Shown in pieces: positions 44,189-53,867 of a DNA stretch of 63,391 bases (its first letter is position 1; each line of letters starts with the position of its first letter). The stretch covers positions 1 to 63,391 of the forward strand of contig NZ_LNDJ01000129.1 in assembly GCF_001444505.1 (NCBI RefSeq), written 5' to 3'. The stretch comes from Psychrobacter piscatorii (GTDB taxonomy: Bacteria > Pseudomonadota > Gammaproteobacteria > Pseudomonadales > Moraxellaceae). A program made the translations under genes and the position numbers. The notes under the pieces are model-generated. The model made no database searches, was not told where the DNA came from, and saw only the letters and a program-made list of their open reading frames with translations.

Positions 44189-45469
44189 CTAGGGGATTTG
44201 TTGATCGATTTCTACATTGGCCTGATTTTGGTCGGCACGAATCACAACAGGATTACCTGATAAGTCTCCTGACTCTGCGATAGCTGTGCCGCTGTGACTA
44301 ATACGCGCAATAACAGCCAACTCAACCTTATCAGAACGGGCTGATCTTAGCGTACGCTCTGGCATCATCGCATCAATATCGCTTAGGCTAATAGTAGCCT
44401 CGCCCTGCTTAATCGCACTAATTGGCAAACGCTTGGCAGCAAATGGCGGGCCACCATTCACATCACGAATCGCCACAAACAACACGTCATCGGCTTTGAC
44501 CAATGGCAGTAGGCTTGAGTTGATCTTAACGGTCACCTCAATGCCCTCAGACGCTTGCTGCTGCTGCATAGTCACATTGGCACTGAGCTCATCTAGACTC
44601 GATAATGCTTGCGTATGGTCGCCTGGTTTGGCTGAGATACTGTCACGCAAGCGCTTGATCCAACCTTGTGCTTGATCAAAGTTATTTGCTCGCGCCTCAC
44701 CCATTGCCATGAGCATTTGCGCGCCTTCATGCTCAGGATTTGTGGCCAATACAGTTTCTAGCACTCGGCGACTATTTTCGTCTAGCTGACCCTTATTAGC
44801 AAAGAAATTAATCTGCGCGTAAGTAATCGCAATCTCTTCATTATCAGGTGACAAACGATAAGCACGTGATAAGGCCTCTAGTGCTGAATCGGTCGCCTCT
44901 AATGATAAGAACAACTCTGATAGGCGCATCCAACGATTGTAATCGTACGCATGGCGATAGACGTTGGTCTGCATGGCACTAATCAGCTGATTGCCATCTT
45001 CAATCGCCCAAGCAGGTGGCTGGTCAATCTTGCCAGTTAATAAGTCATCCGCCACTTGACCTACTTTGTCTTCGCTTGCCCAAAGCTCGAATACAGGCGT
45101 GCGATCTCCGACCATCAAGTACGCCATGGCAGACAGCACAGGTACCCAAAAGACAATGATCAATCGGCTTTTGATACCAGGGATCACCATCGGTGTCACT
45201 TCACGCTGGGCATCCAAAAGCTGACGTTCAAGCTCAAGCTTTTGGTTTTGATAGTGATGTTCATCAATGATACCACTGTCTTTATCTGTTTTCAGCTCTG
45301 CTAAGCGCTCACGAAATACGGCAACGTTGATACCTAATAGCTGATTGTCCAAAGGCTTACTATGCGTACGCGGTGCTCTCAACCATGGTTTGATAGCTAT
45401 AACAGCAAGCAATAAGGCGGTCAGTAGGCTCAGCGCAATAAATAAGCCAACCGTAGAAAATATGGTCAT
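44189..45469 (-). CDS. ccmI: Cytochrome c biogenesis protein CcmI
   Basis: A 426-residue CcmI-type protein. Two membrane segments (FIALSLLTALLLAVIAI near 10-26 and LIIVFWVPVLSAMAYLMVG near 105-122) flank a charged cytosolic loop; a periplasmic TPR region (about 170-300, e.g. WMRLSELFLSLEATDSALEALSRAYRLSP) follows, then a C-terminal beta domain with LPLVKADDVLFVAIRD. CcmI delivers apocytochrome c to the CcmF/CcmH haem ligase. The ATG overlaps the ccmH stop by 4 bp (ATGA), showing translational coupling. Last gene of ccmF-ccmG-ccmH-ccmI. Confidence 0.92.
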   Translation of the reverse strand: MTIFSTVGLFIALSLLTALLLAVIAIKPWLRAPRTHSKPLDNQLLGINVAVFRERLAELKTDKDSGIIDEHHYQNQKLELERQLLDAQREVTPMVIPGIKSRLIIVFWVPVLSAMAYLMVGDRTPVFELWASEDKVGQVADDLLTGKIDQPPAWAIEDGNQLISAMQTNVYRHAYDYNRWMRLSELFLSLEATDSALEALSRAYRLSPDNEEIAITYAQINFFANKGQLDENSRRVLETVLATNPEHEGAQMLMAMGEARANNFDQAQGWIKRLRDSISAKPGDHTQALSSLDELSANVTMQQQQASEGIEVTVKINSSLLPLVKADDVLFVAIRDVNGGPPFAAKRLPISAIKQGEATISLSDIDAMMPERTLRSARSDKVELAVIARISHSGTAIAESGDLSGNPVVIRADQNQANVEIDQQIP

Positions 45470-46008
45470 TTTTTGCCCCCAAGGCTTGTAATATCGTGAA
45501 CGTCTTTATTATCAGCACGTGACAATAAGCGCTCAAGCTCCGCTTTTTCGGCAACAGATAGCGCCTCAGCGGTATTATCTGCTGTCATGCCGCTTGCACC
45601 ACTGGCAACAAGCTGACGTCGTTTACTTTGCCAAAACCAACCTACTAACAAGATGATGAGCAATAATGGTGGGAAAAACCATAAGATCCACGTTGAAGGA
45701 CGCACTGGTGGCTTATAGCTGATAAAGTCGCCATAACGTTCCTGCATATAGGCGCGAATCTCACCATCGCTACGACCATCTTTGACCAAATCGTAGGTTT
45801 TTTGCTTTAAGTCTTGGGCAATTGGGGCGTCAGAGCCTGCAAGGTTTTGGTTCTGGCATTTTGGACAGCGCAGCTCTTCGATAAGACCACGATACTGGGC
45901 TTCTTGCTGAACAGAATCAAAATCATAGACATCAATAGCAGCAAAACTGGCCATACTGAATAGACAAGCGATAAGCAAGCTTGCTAACTTTATCGTAACG
46001 GATTTCAT
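45466..46008 (-). CDS. ccmH: Cytochrome c maturation protein CcmH
   Basis: A 180-residue membrane-anchored thiol protein that reduces apocytochrome c for haem ligation. Signal peptide MKSVTIKLASLLIACLFSMA; active motif LRCPKCQNQN; PIAQDLK, IRAYMQERYGDFISYKPP; and one transmembrane helix (WILWFFPPLLLIILLVGWFW). The C-terminal about 45 residues form a polar tail. The ATG at 46008 is chosen so that the signal peptide is at the front; the frame extends to a GTG at 46029. ccmG ends 11 bp upstream and ccmI overlaps downstream. Confidence 0.94.
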   Translation of the reverse strand: MKSVTIKLASLLIACLFSMASFAAIDVYDFDSVQQEAQYRGLIEELRCPKCQNQNLAGSDAPIAQDLKQKTYDLVKDGRSDGEIRAYMQERYGDFISYKPPVRPSTWILWFFPPLLLIILLVGWFWQSKRRQLVASGASGMTADNTAEALSVAEKAELERLLSRADNKDVHDITSLGGKK

Positions 46009-46019
46009 GTGACAGGCTA

Positions 46020-46670
46020 TCATTGACACGCCTCCTCAACCTGACTTGGCTCTAAACTGACGCCATTATTATTGGCGTCATTAAGCACCATCAAGCAAGG
46101 CGCAATACGGCTTTGCCAGTTGCTCTCATTGACCTCACCGATAATATGCTGACGAATAATCCCTTCGCCATCGACGACAAAAGTCTCAGGCGCGCCTGTC
46201 AGTCCCAAATCTAAAGCAAACTGCCCTGATAAATCCTGAATAGACATCGAAAACGGGTCGCCGCCTTTATTCAAATATCCTAAGGCATCCCCAATATCAT
46301 CTTTATAGTTGACACCTACCAAATTGACACCGCGCTCCTCCAATTTCATTAAGAAAGGATGCTCGATGATGCAAGTAGGACACCATGATCCCCAGATATT
46401 CATCAAGAACGGCTCATCAGGCAGGTTATCATTGGTCATGATACGACTGGTATCTGACAATAGCGGCAACTCAAAAGCCGGTACTGGGCGCTCAAGCGCC
46501 GTATTGGTCACGATATCGGTCGGTTTGCCCAAGCGCATATACAGCATGGCAACCAGACCAATAAAAATCACCAGCGGAATCAAAAAACCTAATTTAAGCG
46601 ACTTTTTGCGTTTGGTATTCTTATTGCTTTGCTGAGTCTGTTTATCAGGTGCATTGTTTGAGGTCGTCAT
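46020..46670 (-). CDS. ccmG: Thiol:disulfide interchange protein CcmG/DsbE
   Basis: A 216-residue periplasmic thioredoxin-like protein anchored by one membrane segment (LGFLIPLVIFIGLVAMLYM). The redox site is WCPTC in IWGSWCPTCIIEHP; VNYKDDIGDAL and the cis-Pro GAPETFVVDGEG are as in CcmG. A polar, Asn/Gln/Lys-rich N-terminus of about 30 residues faces the cytosol. CcmG keeps apocytochrome c thiols reduced. The ccmF stop and this ATG are separated by one base (TAATATG), so I take 46670 rather than the frame opening at 46724. Confidence 0.94.
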   Translation of the reverse strand: MTTSNNAPDKQTQQSNKNTKRKKSLKLGFLIPLVIFIGLVAMLYMRLGKPTDIVTNTALERPVPAFELPLLSDTSRIMTNDNLPDEPFLMNIWGSWCPTCIIEHPFLMKLEERGVNLVGVNYKDDIGDALGYLNKGGDPFSMSIQDLSGQFALDLGLTGAPETFVVDGEGIIRQHIIGEVNESNWQSRIAPCLMVLNDANNNGVSLEPSQVEEACQ

Positions 46671-46671
46671 A

Positions 46672-48702
46672 TTACTGATCCCCTGTCTTGATAGCTTGCG
46701 ATTCCAAATCTGCCACCGTAGCAAAGCCTGATTTTTTGGCGGCGATTTGCGCAGGTGTTCTGGTTTTCTTAATACGATAACGATTGTCTAGCATACTGAG
46801 CAATGCACCAAACGCCATAATAAGCGCACCTAGCCATATCCAGCGAATGAGCGGTTTGACATAGATACGAAATGCCCATTCGTTGCTGTCCTCAGCAATT
46901 GGCTCACCAAGTGCGACATACACATCACGCATAAGACTGGCATCAATCGCCGCCTCGGTCATTGGCATCATACTGATAATATAGTTACGTTTTTCAGGAT
47001 GTAGCGTCGTCACCGTTTGACCGTTTTTACTGACCGTAACCTCGGCTTGCGTGGCGTCAAAGTTACTGCCTTTTACTTCGCTAAAACCTTTTACGGTAAA
47101 GTCATAACCTTGGACATTGACACTATCATTTGGTCCAAGCGCCACGTCACGCTCAATACTGAGCGTACTGGTAAATGCCACCCCAATAACTGCAACGATG
47201 ACCCCAATATGGGCGATTTGTTGACCCCAATAGCTCAAACGCAGCTGACGTAATCCGTTTAATCGACTCGGTGCATTTTTGGTTTTATCTTTAAAATCGA
47301 TCACCATCCATAATAGCACCCAGAAACTCACTGCCAACGTGACGCCAATATTTAGCATCGCTGATGGACTCGTAAAATAGGCAATAATCGCCGCCAACAC
47401 CAGACTGCTCACAGCGATAACCATGCCAGCACCCAATAGTGGACGGCTGTCTTGTTTCCAGCGAATATTAGAGCCCATACCCATCGCCACGAGCAAAAGC
47501 CACGTTAAGGGTACAAATAGCGCGTTGAAATAGGGAGGGCCAACAGATACCTGTCCTAAATTGAAAGAATCGGCAATAATAGGATATAGCGTGCCAAGCA
47601 ACACCACCAAAGTCGAAATCAAAATAATGACGTTATTGATCACCAAGAATGATTCGCGTGAGATCAGTCGATATTGACTCTCAACCGTCAAGCGCCAACC
47701 ACGCACTGCAAACATCAGCAGACCACCGCCGATAATCACGCCAAGAATAGCTAGAATAACAAGACCACGCGTCGGGTCAGCAGCAAATGAATGGACTGAA
47801 GTGATCACCCCTGAACGTACAAGGAATGTGCCTAGCAAACTAAGTGCAAAGGCAAAGATCGCTAGCATGATCGTCCATGCTTTGAACACACCGCGTTTTT
47901 CAGTGACCGCAAGCGAATGTAGCAATGCCGTACCTGCCAGCCATGGCATCAGTGAGGCGTTCTCTACTGGATCCCAAAACCACCAGCCGCCCCAGCCAAG
48001 CTCATAATAAGCCCACCAAGAGCCAAGTGCGATACCAACCGTTAAAAAACCCCAAGCCGCCAGCGCCCACGGACGCGACCAGCGTGTCCACACCGCATCC
48101 AAACGCCCTTCCCACAACGCTGCCATGCAAAAAGCAAATGGCACGACCATACCCACATAACCCATGTAGAGCATCGGCGGATGAATAATCAAACCAAAAT
48201 CTTGCAAGACAGGGTTTAGATCCGCGCCATCAACTGGCAAATTGGGCAAGGTACGATCAAATGGCGATGAGGTAAAGATCAGCATCGCTAGCATCATCAT
48301 CTGCACGCCTGCCAATATCACAAGGACACGCGCACGCATGGACAGCGGTAATCCGCGGCTAAAATAAGACACCAGCGCACACCAAGTGGCCATAATGGTC
48401 ATCCACAGTAGCAATGACCCTTCATGCCCGCCCCACGTTGCAGACAGCTTGTAATACCAAGGCAGCAACGTATTGGAGTGCTGAGTGACGTAGACAAGGC
48501 TAAAGTCGTTGTAATAAAAGCCTGCCATCAGTGCAGCAAATGATGTGACCATGGCCGCAAATTGCGCCCATGCAAGACTTGGTGCTAGACGTTGCCAAGC
48601 GACGTGATCGCGCATGACACCAATGGTTGGTAGTACCACCTGCAAAATCGCCAGTATAAAAGCGGCCAGCAAGGCAAAATAACCCAATTCTGTGATTAAC
48701 AT
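46672..48702 (-). CDS. ccmF: Haem lyase subunit CcmF
   Basis: A 676-residue integral membrane protein with about 15 hydrophobic segments, the core of the cytochrome c haem ligase. The tryptophan-rich WWD motif reads WGGWWFWDPVENASLMPWL, preceded by conserved SWWAYYELG; other blocks are YYKLSATWGGHEGSLLLW, PPMLYMGYVG and the large periplasmic domain before the last helix. Start: AAGGTTAGACCGT before the ATG. First gene of ccmFGHI. ccmABCDE, normally upstream, are absent; a DUF445 gene lies there instead. Confidence 0.97.
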   Translation of the reverse strand: MLITELGYFALLAAFILAILQVVLPTIGVMRDHVAWQRLAPSLAWAQFAAMVTSFAALMAGFYYNDFSLVYVTQHSNTLLPWYYKLSATWGGHEGSLLLWMTIMATWCALVSYFSRGLPLSMRARVLVILAGVQMMMLAMLIFTSSPFDRTLPNLPVDGADLNPVLQDFGLIIHPPMLYMGYVGMVVPFAFCMAALWEGRLDAVWTRWSRPWALAAWGFLTVGIALGSWWAYYELGWGGWWFWDPVENASLMPWLAGTALLHSLAVTEKRGVFKAWTIMLAIFAFALSLLGTFLVRSGVITSVHSFAADPTRGLVILAILGVIIGGGLLMFAVRGWRLTVESQYRLISRESFLVINNVIILISTLVVLLGTLYPIIADSFNLGQVSVGPPYFNALFVPLTWLLLVAMGMGSNIRWKQDSRPLLGAGMVIAVSSLVLAAIIAYFTSPSAMLNIGVTLAVSFWVLLWMVIDFKDKTKNAPSRLNGLRQLRLSYWGQQIAHIGVIVAVIGVAFTSTLSIERDVALGPNDSVNVQGYDFTVKGFSEVKGSNFDATQAEVTVSKNGQTVTTLHPEKRNYIISMMPMTEAAIDASLMRDVYVALGEPIAEDSNEWAFRIYVKPLIRWIWLGALIMAFGALLSMLDNRYRIKKTRTPAQIAAKKSGFATVADLESQAIKTGDQ

Positions 48703-49005
48703 ACGGTCTAACCTTGTTTACCTTGGATACCACTAAGGGTTCACCGATGGCATTGTAAGCCACTGGCAAACGCTAAATAGTCCTTTATGCGGTCATAGTT
48801 TACGGTTAAAAACTGAGGTTTCAATAGCTATAGAAGCACCTAAAACCCGCTACTATCATTGTGACGTATCAATCTGAATGGTTGATACAAAATGCTTAAT
48901 TGTGGTTTATTTTATATTCTTTTATTTGTGCAAACTTTATTAGATATTGTTGCTTGTTACCATTTAAAAATACTTATCACTGTTTTATTACTCAAGATAT
49001 CAGTA
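48703..49005. other. Spacer upstream of ccmF, no gene seen
   Basis: About 300 bp that must hold the ccmF promoter and the end of the DUF445 transcript. GTATCAA/TTGATAC (48865-48887) is a 7-bp inverted repeat with a 9-nt loop and no T-tract. ORFs here have no ribosome site. Confidence 0.5.
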
Positions 49006-50340
49006 TTACTGCATCGAAGGAAAGAACACCAGCACAAGATGCAGCCACCCTGCCAAAAACCCAGTCAGACCACCCAGGATAATCAGCGTCATCTCATCCT
49101 CACGAAAAGCAGGACGCAGCAAATTCTGAAACTCACTGGGCGTCAGCGCCCTTATTCTATCGCGAAACAGACCGAAAATCTTACTGGCGCGACTCTCATT
49201 TAGCTCAGGATCTCGCAGTGGCACCATAGTCGCCACAATCGATTTGTCAATAATAGTGTTTTTCAGCTGTCCATAATCGCGGCGACCCAGCCCCACACGC
49301 AATGTCGTACTAATAACTGGTGACTCAAGCACCGTATATAGATGCGACTTCATCAGCTCACGAGTTTGCGCTGAGCGATCACCATACATCATCTCGTTCA
49401 TGATGTTCTCAAGGGTAACCAAGTCTTTTACCACTATCTCAGCAAAAACTTCAGACACTTCCTCTTGGCGCTTCATAAAGCCACCTTGCAGACGATACCT
49501 TGCGATATGAGGCATCACCGGCTTAATAAAAGGAAAGCGACCCTGTACCGCAAAAAGCTTCAAATACGGGATAAAATGCGGCTCTACTGGGTTAAATACC
49601 ATCCAAATGGCAATCCAATTGGTCAGGAACCCCCAAATCGCGGCAAAGAACGGTACAGTCCAGTGCTGCGGCACCACCAAAAATATAAACATCTGGATAA
49701 TACCAAATACCAAGCCAATCAAAGCACTGATGTGCCAGATAAAATTGATCTCTTTTTGCCCAACCTTCAAGAACATATTGACCATCAGACGACGATCGTT
49801 CTCCATCGTATTGACGATCATCTTGCGCATATCGACCAGATCTTCGACATGATAAGTCAAATCTGTCACCAGCGACTGCATGATACTAGGCAGCTCTTTA
49901 TGGGCTTGGGCATAGACACGGCGCTTTAGGGCATAAGGCAAGTTGCCCCACAGTGCTGGCGAATGATCCAGCATAATCTCATCAATCAATGGCTCAAGGT
50001 TTTTGTCCACCGTATCAGTGACAAATAACGCCATTTGCTCCGGTTCCATCGCTTTGAAAAACTCATCCAGCGAACCGAGCTTTGACAATGTCTGATCAAC
50101 GATAACCCCTGATATTTTGCCTGCCTTGCGTGGGACGATACCTTGCCAACCGATACCTGGCAACCCAAAAAATGGAAAGTTTGGAATACGAATACCCCAA
50201 AACTTAATGGGATAAAACAGCATCTTGAGCGCCATCCATACATGCACCCACGTAACAAATGCCGTCACTGGTGGAATAGTTAGCATGGCAAAAAACTCTG
50301 GGTGCTCAGTTATCGTCTGCCACAATGAATTTATGTCCAT
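49006..50340 (-). CDS. DUF445 family membrane protein
   Basis: A 444-residue DUF445-type protein (relatives include E. coli YjiN). Hydrophobic segments lie near the start (EFFAMLTIPPVTAFVTWVHVWMALKMLF), in the middle (ISALIGLVFGIIQMFIFLVV and AAIWGFLTNWIAIWMVF) and at the end (LIILGGLTGFLAGWLHLVLV). Long amphipathic helical stretches connect them. The GWQGIVPRKAGKIS and GFLTNWIAIWMVFNP blocks are hallmarks of the family. Function is unknown; an inner-membrane structural role is only a guess. The ATG at 50340 (MDINSL) is chosen over the frame opening at 50427. Stands alone upstream of ccmF. Confidence 0.9.
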   Translation of the reverse strand: MDINSLWQTITEHPEFFAMLTIPPVTAFVTWVHVWMALKMLFYPIKFWGIRIPNFPFFGLPGIGWQGIVPRKAGKISGVIVDQTLSKLGSLDEFFKAMEPEQMALFVTDTVDKNLEPLIDEIMLDHSPALWGNLPYALKRRVYAQAHKELPSIMQSLVTDLTYHVEDLVDMRKMIVNTMENDRRLMVNMFLKVGQKEINFIWHISALIGLVFGIIQMFIFLVVPQHWTVPFFAAIWGFLTNWIAIWMVFNPVEPHFIPYLKLFAVQGRFPFIKPVMPHIARYRLQGGFMKRQEEVSEVFAEIVVKDLVTLENIMNEMMYGDRSAQTRELMKSHLYTVLESPVISTTLRVGLGRRDYGQLKNTIIDKSIVATMVPLRDPELNESRASKIFGLFRDRIRALTPSEFQNLLRPAFREDEMTLIILGGLTGFLAGWLHLVLVFFPSMQ

Positions 50341-50847
50341 GACTTTTCTAGTTCCTGACAGGTTGATTGTCGTTGCTAATATGGTCGCGACTGATAACAA
50401 GCCGCTAGCAAAATTGAAACGTCCCAAAAAGACGCTCTGTCTCTAACCACTACTATAAAACACTACTATAAAATAAATCGCCTGATTTTAGCATACTTGC
50501 CATTTTTTAGCACATGGACACCCTTGGCAAGTTGTGACTAAAGATAACATCTTTTAAATCCTATATTGAGCAATAAATATACTGAGATAGCGCATCGCTT
50601 ATGCAATATATGACCACAACAAAATAAGCATCTGAGTACTGCGCCTTCTCATTTGTTCTGTTATAATTTGTAGTCAAACGATAGACACCATCTACGTACA
50701 AATCAATGCGCGTTGATTTTAGATCATATAGCGCTATGTGATTGAAATCCTTTGTATTATCCTTTAGACTCACCGCACTTTAGTTAACTAACCTGCCCTT
50801 TTACCTCTTTATTACTGACTCACTGACCGATTGGGCTCTGATTTTCT
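50341..50847. other. Divergent spacer DUF445 / mrdA, with 13-bp tandem repeat
   Basis: About 500 bp without a supported gene. ACTACTATAAAAC at 50448 is followed by ACTACTATAAAAT at 50461. An extended -10 (TGTTATAAT, hexamer 50662-50667) on the plus strand may start mrdA transcription about 180 bp before its ATG; I see no good -35. Confidence 0.55.
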
Positions 50848-52839
50848 ATGAATAAACCGCTAACTCCCAATACCGAACAGGTCAACAGTACCTTTACCAA
50901 CCGTATTATTATCTTTGGAATTTTAATATTGCTGGGTTTGGGTGGTTTGATAACCCGTTATGGTTATTTGCAAGTCTATGCCCATGATAAGTACACCACG
51001 CAGGCAGACAATAACCGCATTAAACTGATATCTGCACCGCCTAGCCGCGGTTATATTTATGATCGTAACGGGATAATTTTGGCGGATAACCAGCCAGTCT
51101 TTACTGCGATGTTGAGTCCTGACGAGATTGACAACCCTGAGCGCACCTTAAACTTGTTAGCTCCTATCTTTGATCTGACAGAAGAAGACATCACAGATAT
51201 TTTGGCGCGCTTGAGCAAAAACAAAAACGACCCTGTGACCATCAAAATCGACTTAACAGAGGCACAGCTGGCTCAGTTTAGTGAGCGTAAGCCGTTCTTT
51301 CGCGGTGTTTCTATCCAAAGTAAGCTGACGCGTGATTATCCTTATGATGAGCTATTTGCTCATGTGATCGGTTACGTTGGTCGTATTAACGATAAAGAGT
51401 CTAAGCGTATTGATAAGGACCGCTATGCAGGTACTGATCTGATCGGTAAGATTGGTATTGAAGACTATTACGAAGATATTTTGCTTGGGCAACCAGGCTA
51501 TCAGTCGGTAGAAACAGATGCTCATGGCAACGTTTTGCGTCAATTGGACACCAAACCGCCTACCTCTGGTAACGATATCACGTTGAGCTTAGATTATGGG
51601 CTGCAAAAAATCGCCCAACAACAACTAGATGGACGCCGCGGTGCTATCGTCGCAATAGATCCCAAAAATGGCGATGTGCTGGCATTTGTCAGTAACCCAA
51701 GCTATGACCCAAATCCTTTCATATCAGGTATCTCTTTCAAAGACTATGATGCGCTGCGGGAAGACCTTGATCAGCCGCTATATAATCGTGCGCTCCAAGG
51801 GACCTATCCACCTGGCTCGACCATCAAACCATTTGAGGGTTTAGGCGGTATTCACTACGGCTTGCGAGATTGGAACAGTACTATTTATGATCCTGGCTAT
51901 TTTAGCTTGCCAGGAGACAGCCATCGTTTCCGTGATTGGAAGCGCGGGGGTCATGGTACGGTTGATTTAAAGAAATCTATCCAAATGTCGGTTGATACTT
52001 ACTATTATAAACTGGCCTATGAGATGGGTATTCAGCGTCTACACGACTGGATGGTGCGCTTTGGTTTTGGGGACAAGACAGGCATTGATCTCCCTAATGA
52101 AAAATCAGGCATTATGCCATCACCGAAATGGAAAAAAGACACGTATGATAAAGACTGGCTACCGGGTGAAACCATCTCTGTCAGTATTGGACAAGGCTAT
52201 TTCTTGGCAACGCCACTACAGATTGCCAACGCCACAGCCATGACCGCAAATAAAGGAAATCATATTACCCCGCATTTGCTAAAAAGCAGCGACGGCGCGG
52301 CAGAGGTAAAAGTGATCACCAAACCAGATGGCAAAATTGAATACAACGGTCAGCCTTCTGACTGGCTACGTATGCATGCTGCGATGGAAAGCGTGGTAGA
52401 AAACGGCACAGGTCGCGGCATCTATACCCCGCGTTATCGTATCGCTGGCAAAACCGGCACCGCACAGGTCAAGTCTATTGCTCAAGGCAAACGCTATGAT
52501 AAATCGGCAATCGATAAGCGTCATTGGGATCATGCGTGGTTCAATGGCTTTGCGCCCGTAGAAGATCCACAGATTGCACTTGCCGTATTGGTCGAAAACG
52601 GTGGCGGTGGTAGTACGACTGCCGCGCCTATTGGCCGTGCTCTATTTGACTACTGGATGCTACAACGCAAAACTGATCCGATATTGCCGCCGTCCGCTGA
52701 TGAGCTAAAAATCATCAAGCGCCAAAAGGCTTTTGAAAAAGCCATGAAAGACGCATTGCGTGAAAAAGAGGCAAAGGCGTTAGCAGAACAGGAAGCAGCA
52801 GAAGCAGAGGCGCAAACAGCAGCAGCCACCTCTGAATAG
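50848..52839 (+). CDS. mrdA: Penicillin-binding protein 2, elongation transpeptidase
   Basis: A 663-residue class B PBP that cross-links peptidoglycan during cell elongation with RodA. One N-terminal membrane helix (IIIFGILILLGLGGLI), a dimerisation domain with RGYIYDRNG and the transpeptidase domain with PPGSTIKPF (SxxK), SVDTY (SxN-type), and AGKTGTAQVK (KTG). FGFGDKTGIDLPNEKSG is the conserved block before the second motif. The C-terminus carries about 45 charged Lys/Glu/Ala residues beyond the domain. The usual partner rodA does not follow; rsmD does, 53 bp downstream. The start lacks a strong ribosome site but no better one exists. Confidence 0.96.
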   Translation: MNKPLTPNTEQVNSTFTNRIIIFGILILLGLGGLITRYGYLQVYAHDKYTTQADNNRIKLISAPPSRGYIYDRNGIILADNQPVFTAMLSPDEIDNPERTLNLLAPIFDLTEEDITDILARLSKNKNDPVTIKIDLTEAQLAQFSERKPFFRGVSIQSKLTRDYPYDELFAHVIGYVGRINDKESKRIDKDRYAGTDLIGKIGIEDYYEDILLGQPGYQSVETDAHGNVLRQLDTKPPTSGNDITLSLDYGLQKIAQQQLDGRRGAIVAIDPKNGDVLAFVSNPSYDPNPFISGISFKDYDALREDLDQPLYNRALQGTYPPGSTIKPFEGLGGIHYGLRDWNSTIYDPGYFSLPGDSHRFRDWKRGGHGTVDLKKSIQMSVDTYYYKLAYEMGIQRLHDWMVRFGFGDKTGIDLPNEKSGIMPSPKWKKDTYDKDWLPGETISVSIGQGYFLATPLQIANATAMTANKGNHITPHLLKSSDGAAEVKVITKPDGKIEYNGQPSDWLRMHAAMESVVENGTGRGIYTPRYRIAGKTGTAQVKSIAQGKRYDKSAIDKRHWDHAWFNGFAPVEDPQIALAVLVENGGGGSTTAAPIGRALFDYWMLQRKTDPILPPSADELKIIKRQKAFEKAMKDALREKEAKALAEQEAAEAEAQTAAATSE

Positions 52840-52892
52840 CGACATTTTGATAGACATCTCTAACCATTACCCGCCATGTCTAATAAGTAGAG

Positions 52893-53615
52893 ATGCCTCA
52901 AAAAAAAGATAATAAAAGAGACTCTAGCATGAAAAAACCCACGAGCGGGCGCACAGCAAAAAAGAACCCTAAAGCAAAAAGTGCCGCAGCCGGTGATGTG
53001 CGTATCATTGGTGGGCAGTTCAAGCGCCGTATTGTCAGCTTTATCGATGCAGATGGCTTACGCCCAACGCCCGACCGCCTGCGAGAGACATTATTTAACT
53101 GGTTATTGGCCGATATTCACGGTGCACGCGTACTCGATAGCTGTGCAGGCAGTGGCGTATTAGGGTTTGAGGCGTTGTCCCGCGGCGCAGCTCACACCAC
53201 TTTTATTGAAGTTAATACGGCACAAAGCAACATGCTACGTCAAAGTGCTGAGCAATTACGCCTTGATACCGCAGCTTACACGGTTATCACTGGCACGGCT
53301 GAGCAAGTACTGAGTCAACACCAGCCGATTGAGCACCCGTTTGATATCGTATTCATCGATCCCCCTTATGCTCAGGATCTATGGCAGCCTATTTTGACCA
53401 CGCTCATCACACATGATTTGATCGATACGAAAACGCTTATTTATTTAGAAGCGGATAAAGATTTAACACCTCAGCTTGAGCAACTAGAAGAGCAGCTTAA
53501 TGAAAATCGCGACGCCCAACTAGAGACAATTCAGCAAACGATATGCTTTGAATGCTTGAAACAAACCAAAGTTGGACAAGTTGTCGCTGGACTTTATCGG
53601 CTGTCACCGTCATAA
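52893..53615 (+). CDS. rsmD: 16S rRNA (guanine966-N2)-methyltransferase RsmD
   Basis: Up to 240 residues; a SAM methyltransferase that modifies G966 of 16S rRNA. Recognised by RIIGGQFKRRIV, LRPTPDRLRETLFNWL, the SAM loop LDSCAGSGVLGFEALSRGA and the catalytic FIDPPYAQD. The first about 28 residues are Lys-rich and not part of the family core. A second ATG at 52929 with AAAGAGA upstream is an equally good start and would shorten this tail. Follows mrdA closely, so probably co-transcribed with it. Confidence 0.94.
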   Translation: MPQKKDNKRDSSMKKPTSGRTAKKNPKAKSAAAGDVRIIGGQFKRRIVSFIDADGLRPTPDRLRETLFNWLLADIHGARVLDSCAGSGVLGFEALSRGAAHTTFIEVNTAQSNMLRQSAEQLRLDTAAYTVITGTAEQVLSQHQPIEHPFDIVFIDPPYAQDLWQPILTTLITHDLIDTKTLIYLEADKDLTPQLEQLEEQLNENRDAQLETIQQTICFECLKQTKVGQVVAGLYRLSPS

Positions 53616-53768
53616 TTACACCCTAATTGCTAAGCGCATCATTGGTAATTATCTTTTAAGCAATATCTAGTAAACCCTTCAATACCTGTAAAAATGTTTA
53701 AAACCGCTTAAAAACTGGCCAAACGCTGCAGTTTAATGTACAAAGGCGAAAATAAACCCCAATGCAGC

Positions 53769-53797
53769 TTGCAAGCGTAGGCGCTACTGCTTATAAT
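53769..53797 (+). promoter_or_regulatory. Sigma70 promoter of rplM-rpsI
   Basis: TTGCAA (53769-53774), a 17-bp spacer and a consensus TATAAT (53792-53797), about 70 bp before the rplM ATG. The near-ideal fit suggests a strong promoter. Confidence 0.8.
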
Positions 53798-53867
53798 GTG
53801 CAGTCTGTTTTTTGAGAGCCCCGTTCCCAGCTAAACTCTCAACGAATTCTAATTTTAAGGTTTTATC

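Noticed and set aside
48892..49203. 103-residue frame over the end of the DUF445 gene
   Set aside because: Antisense to a conserved protein and without a ribosome site.
50561..50773. 70-residue minus-strand frame in the mrdA upstream region
   Set aside because: No ribosome site, and it covers the likely mrdA promoter.
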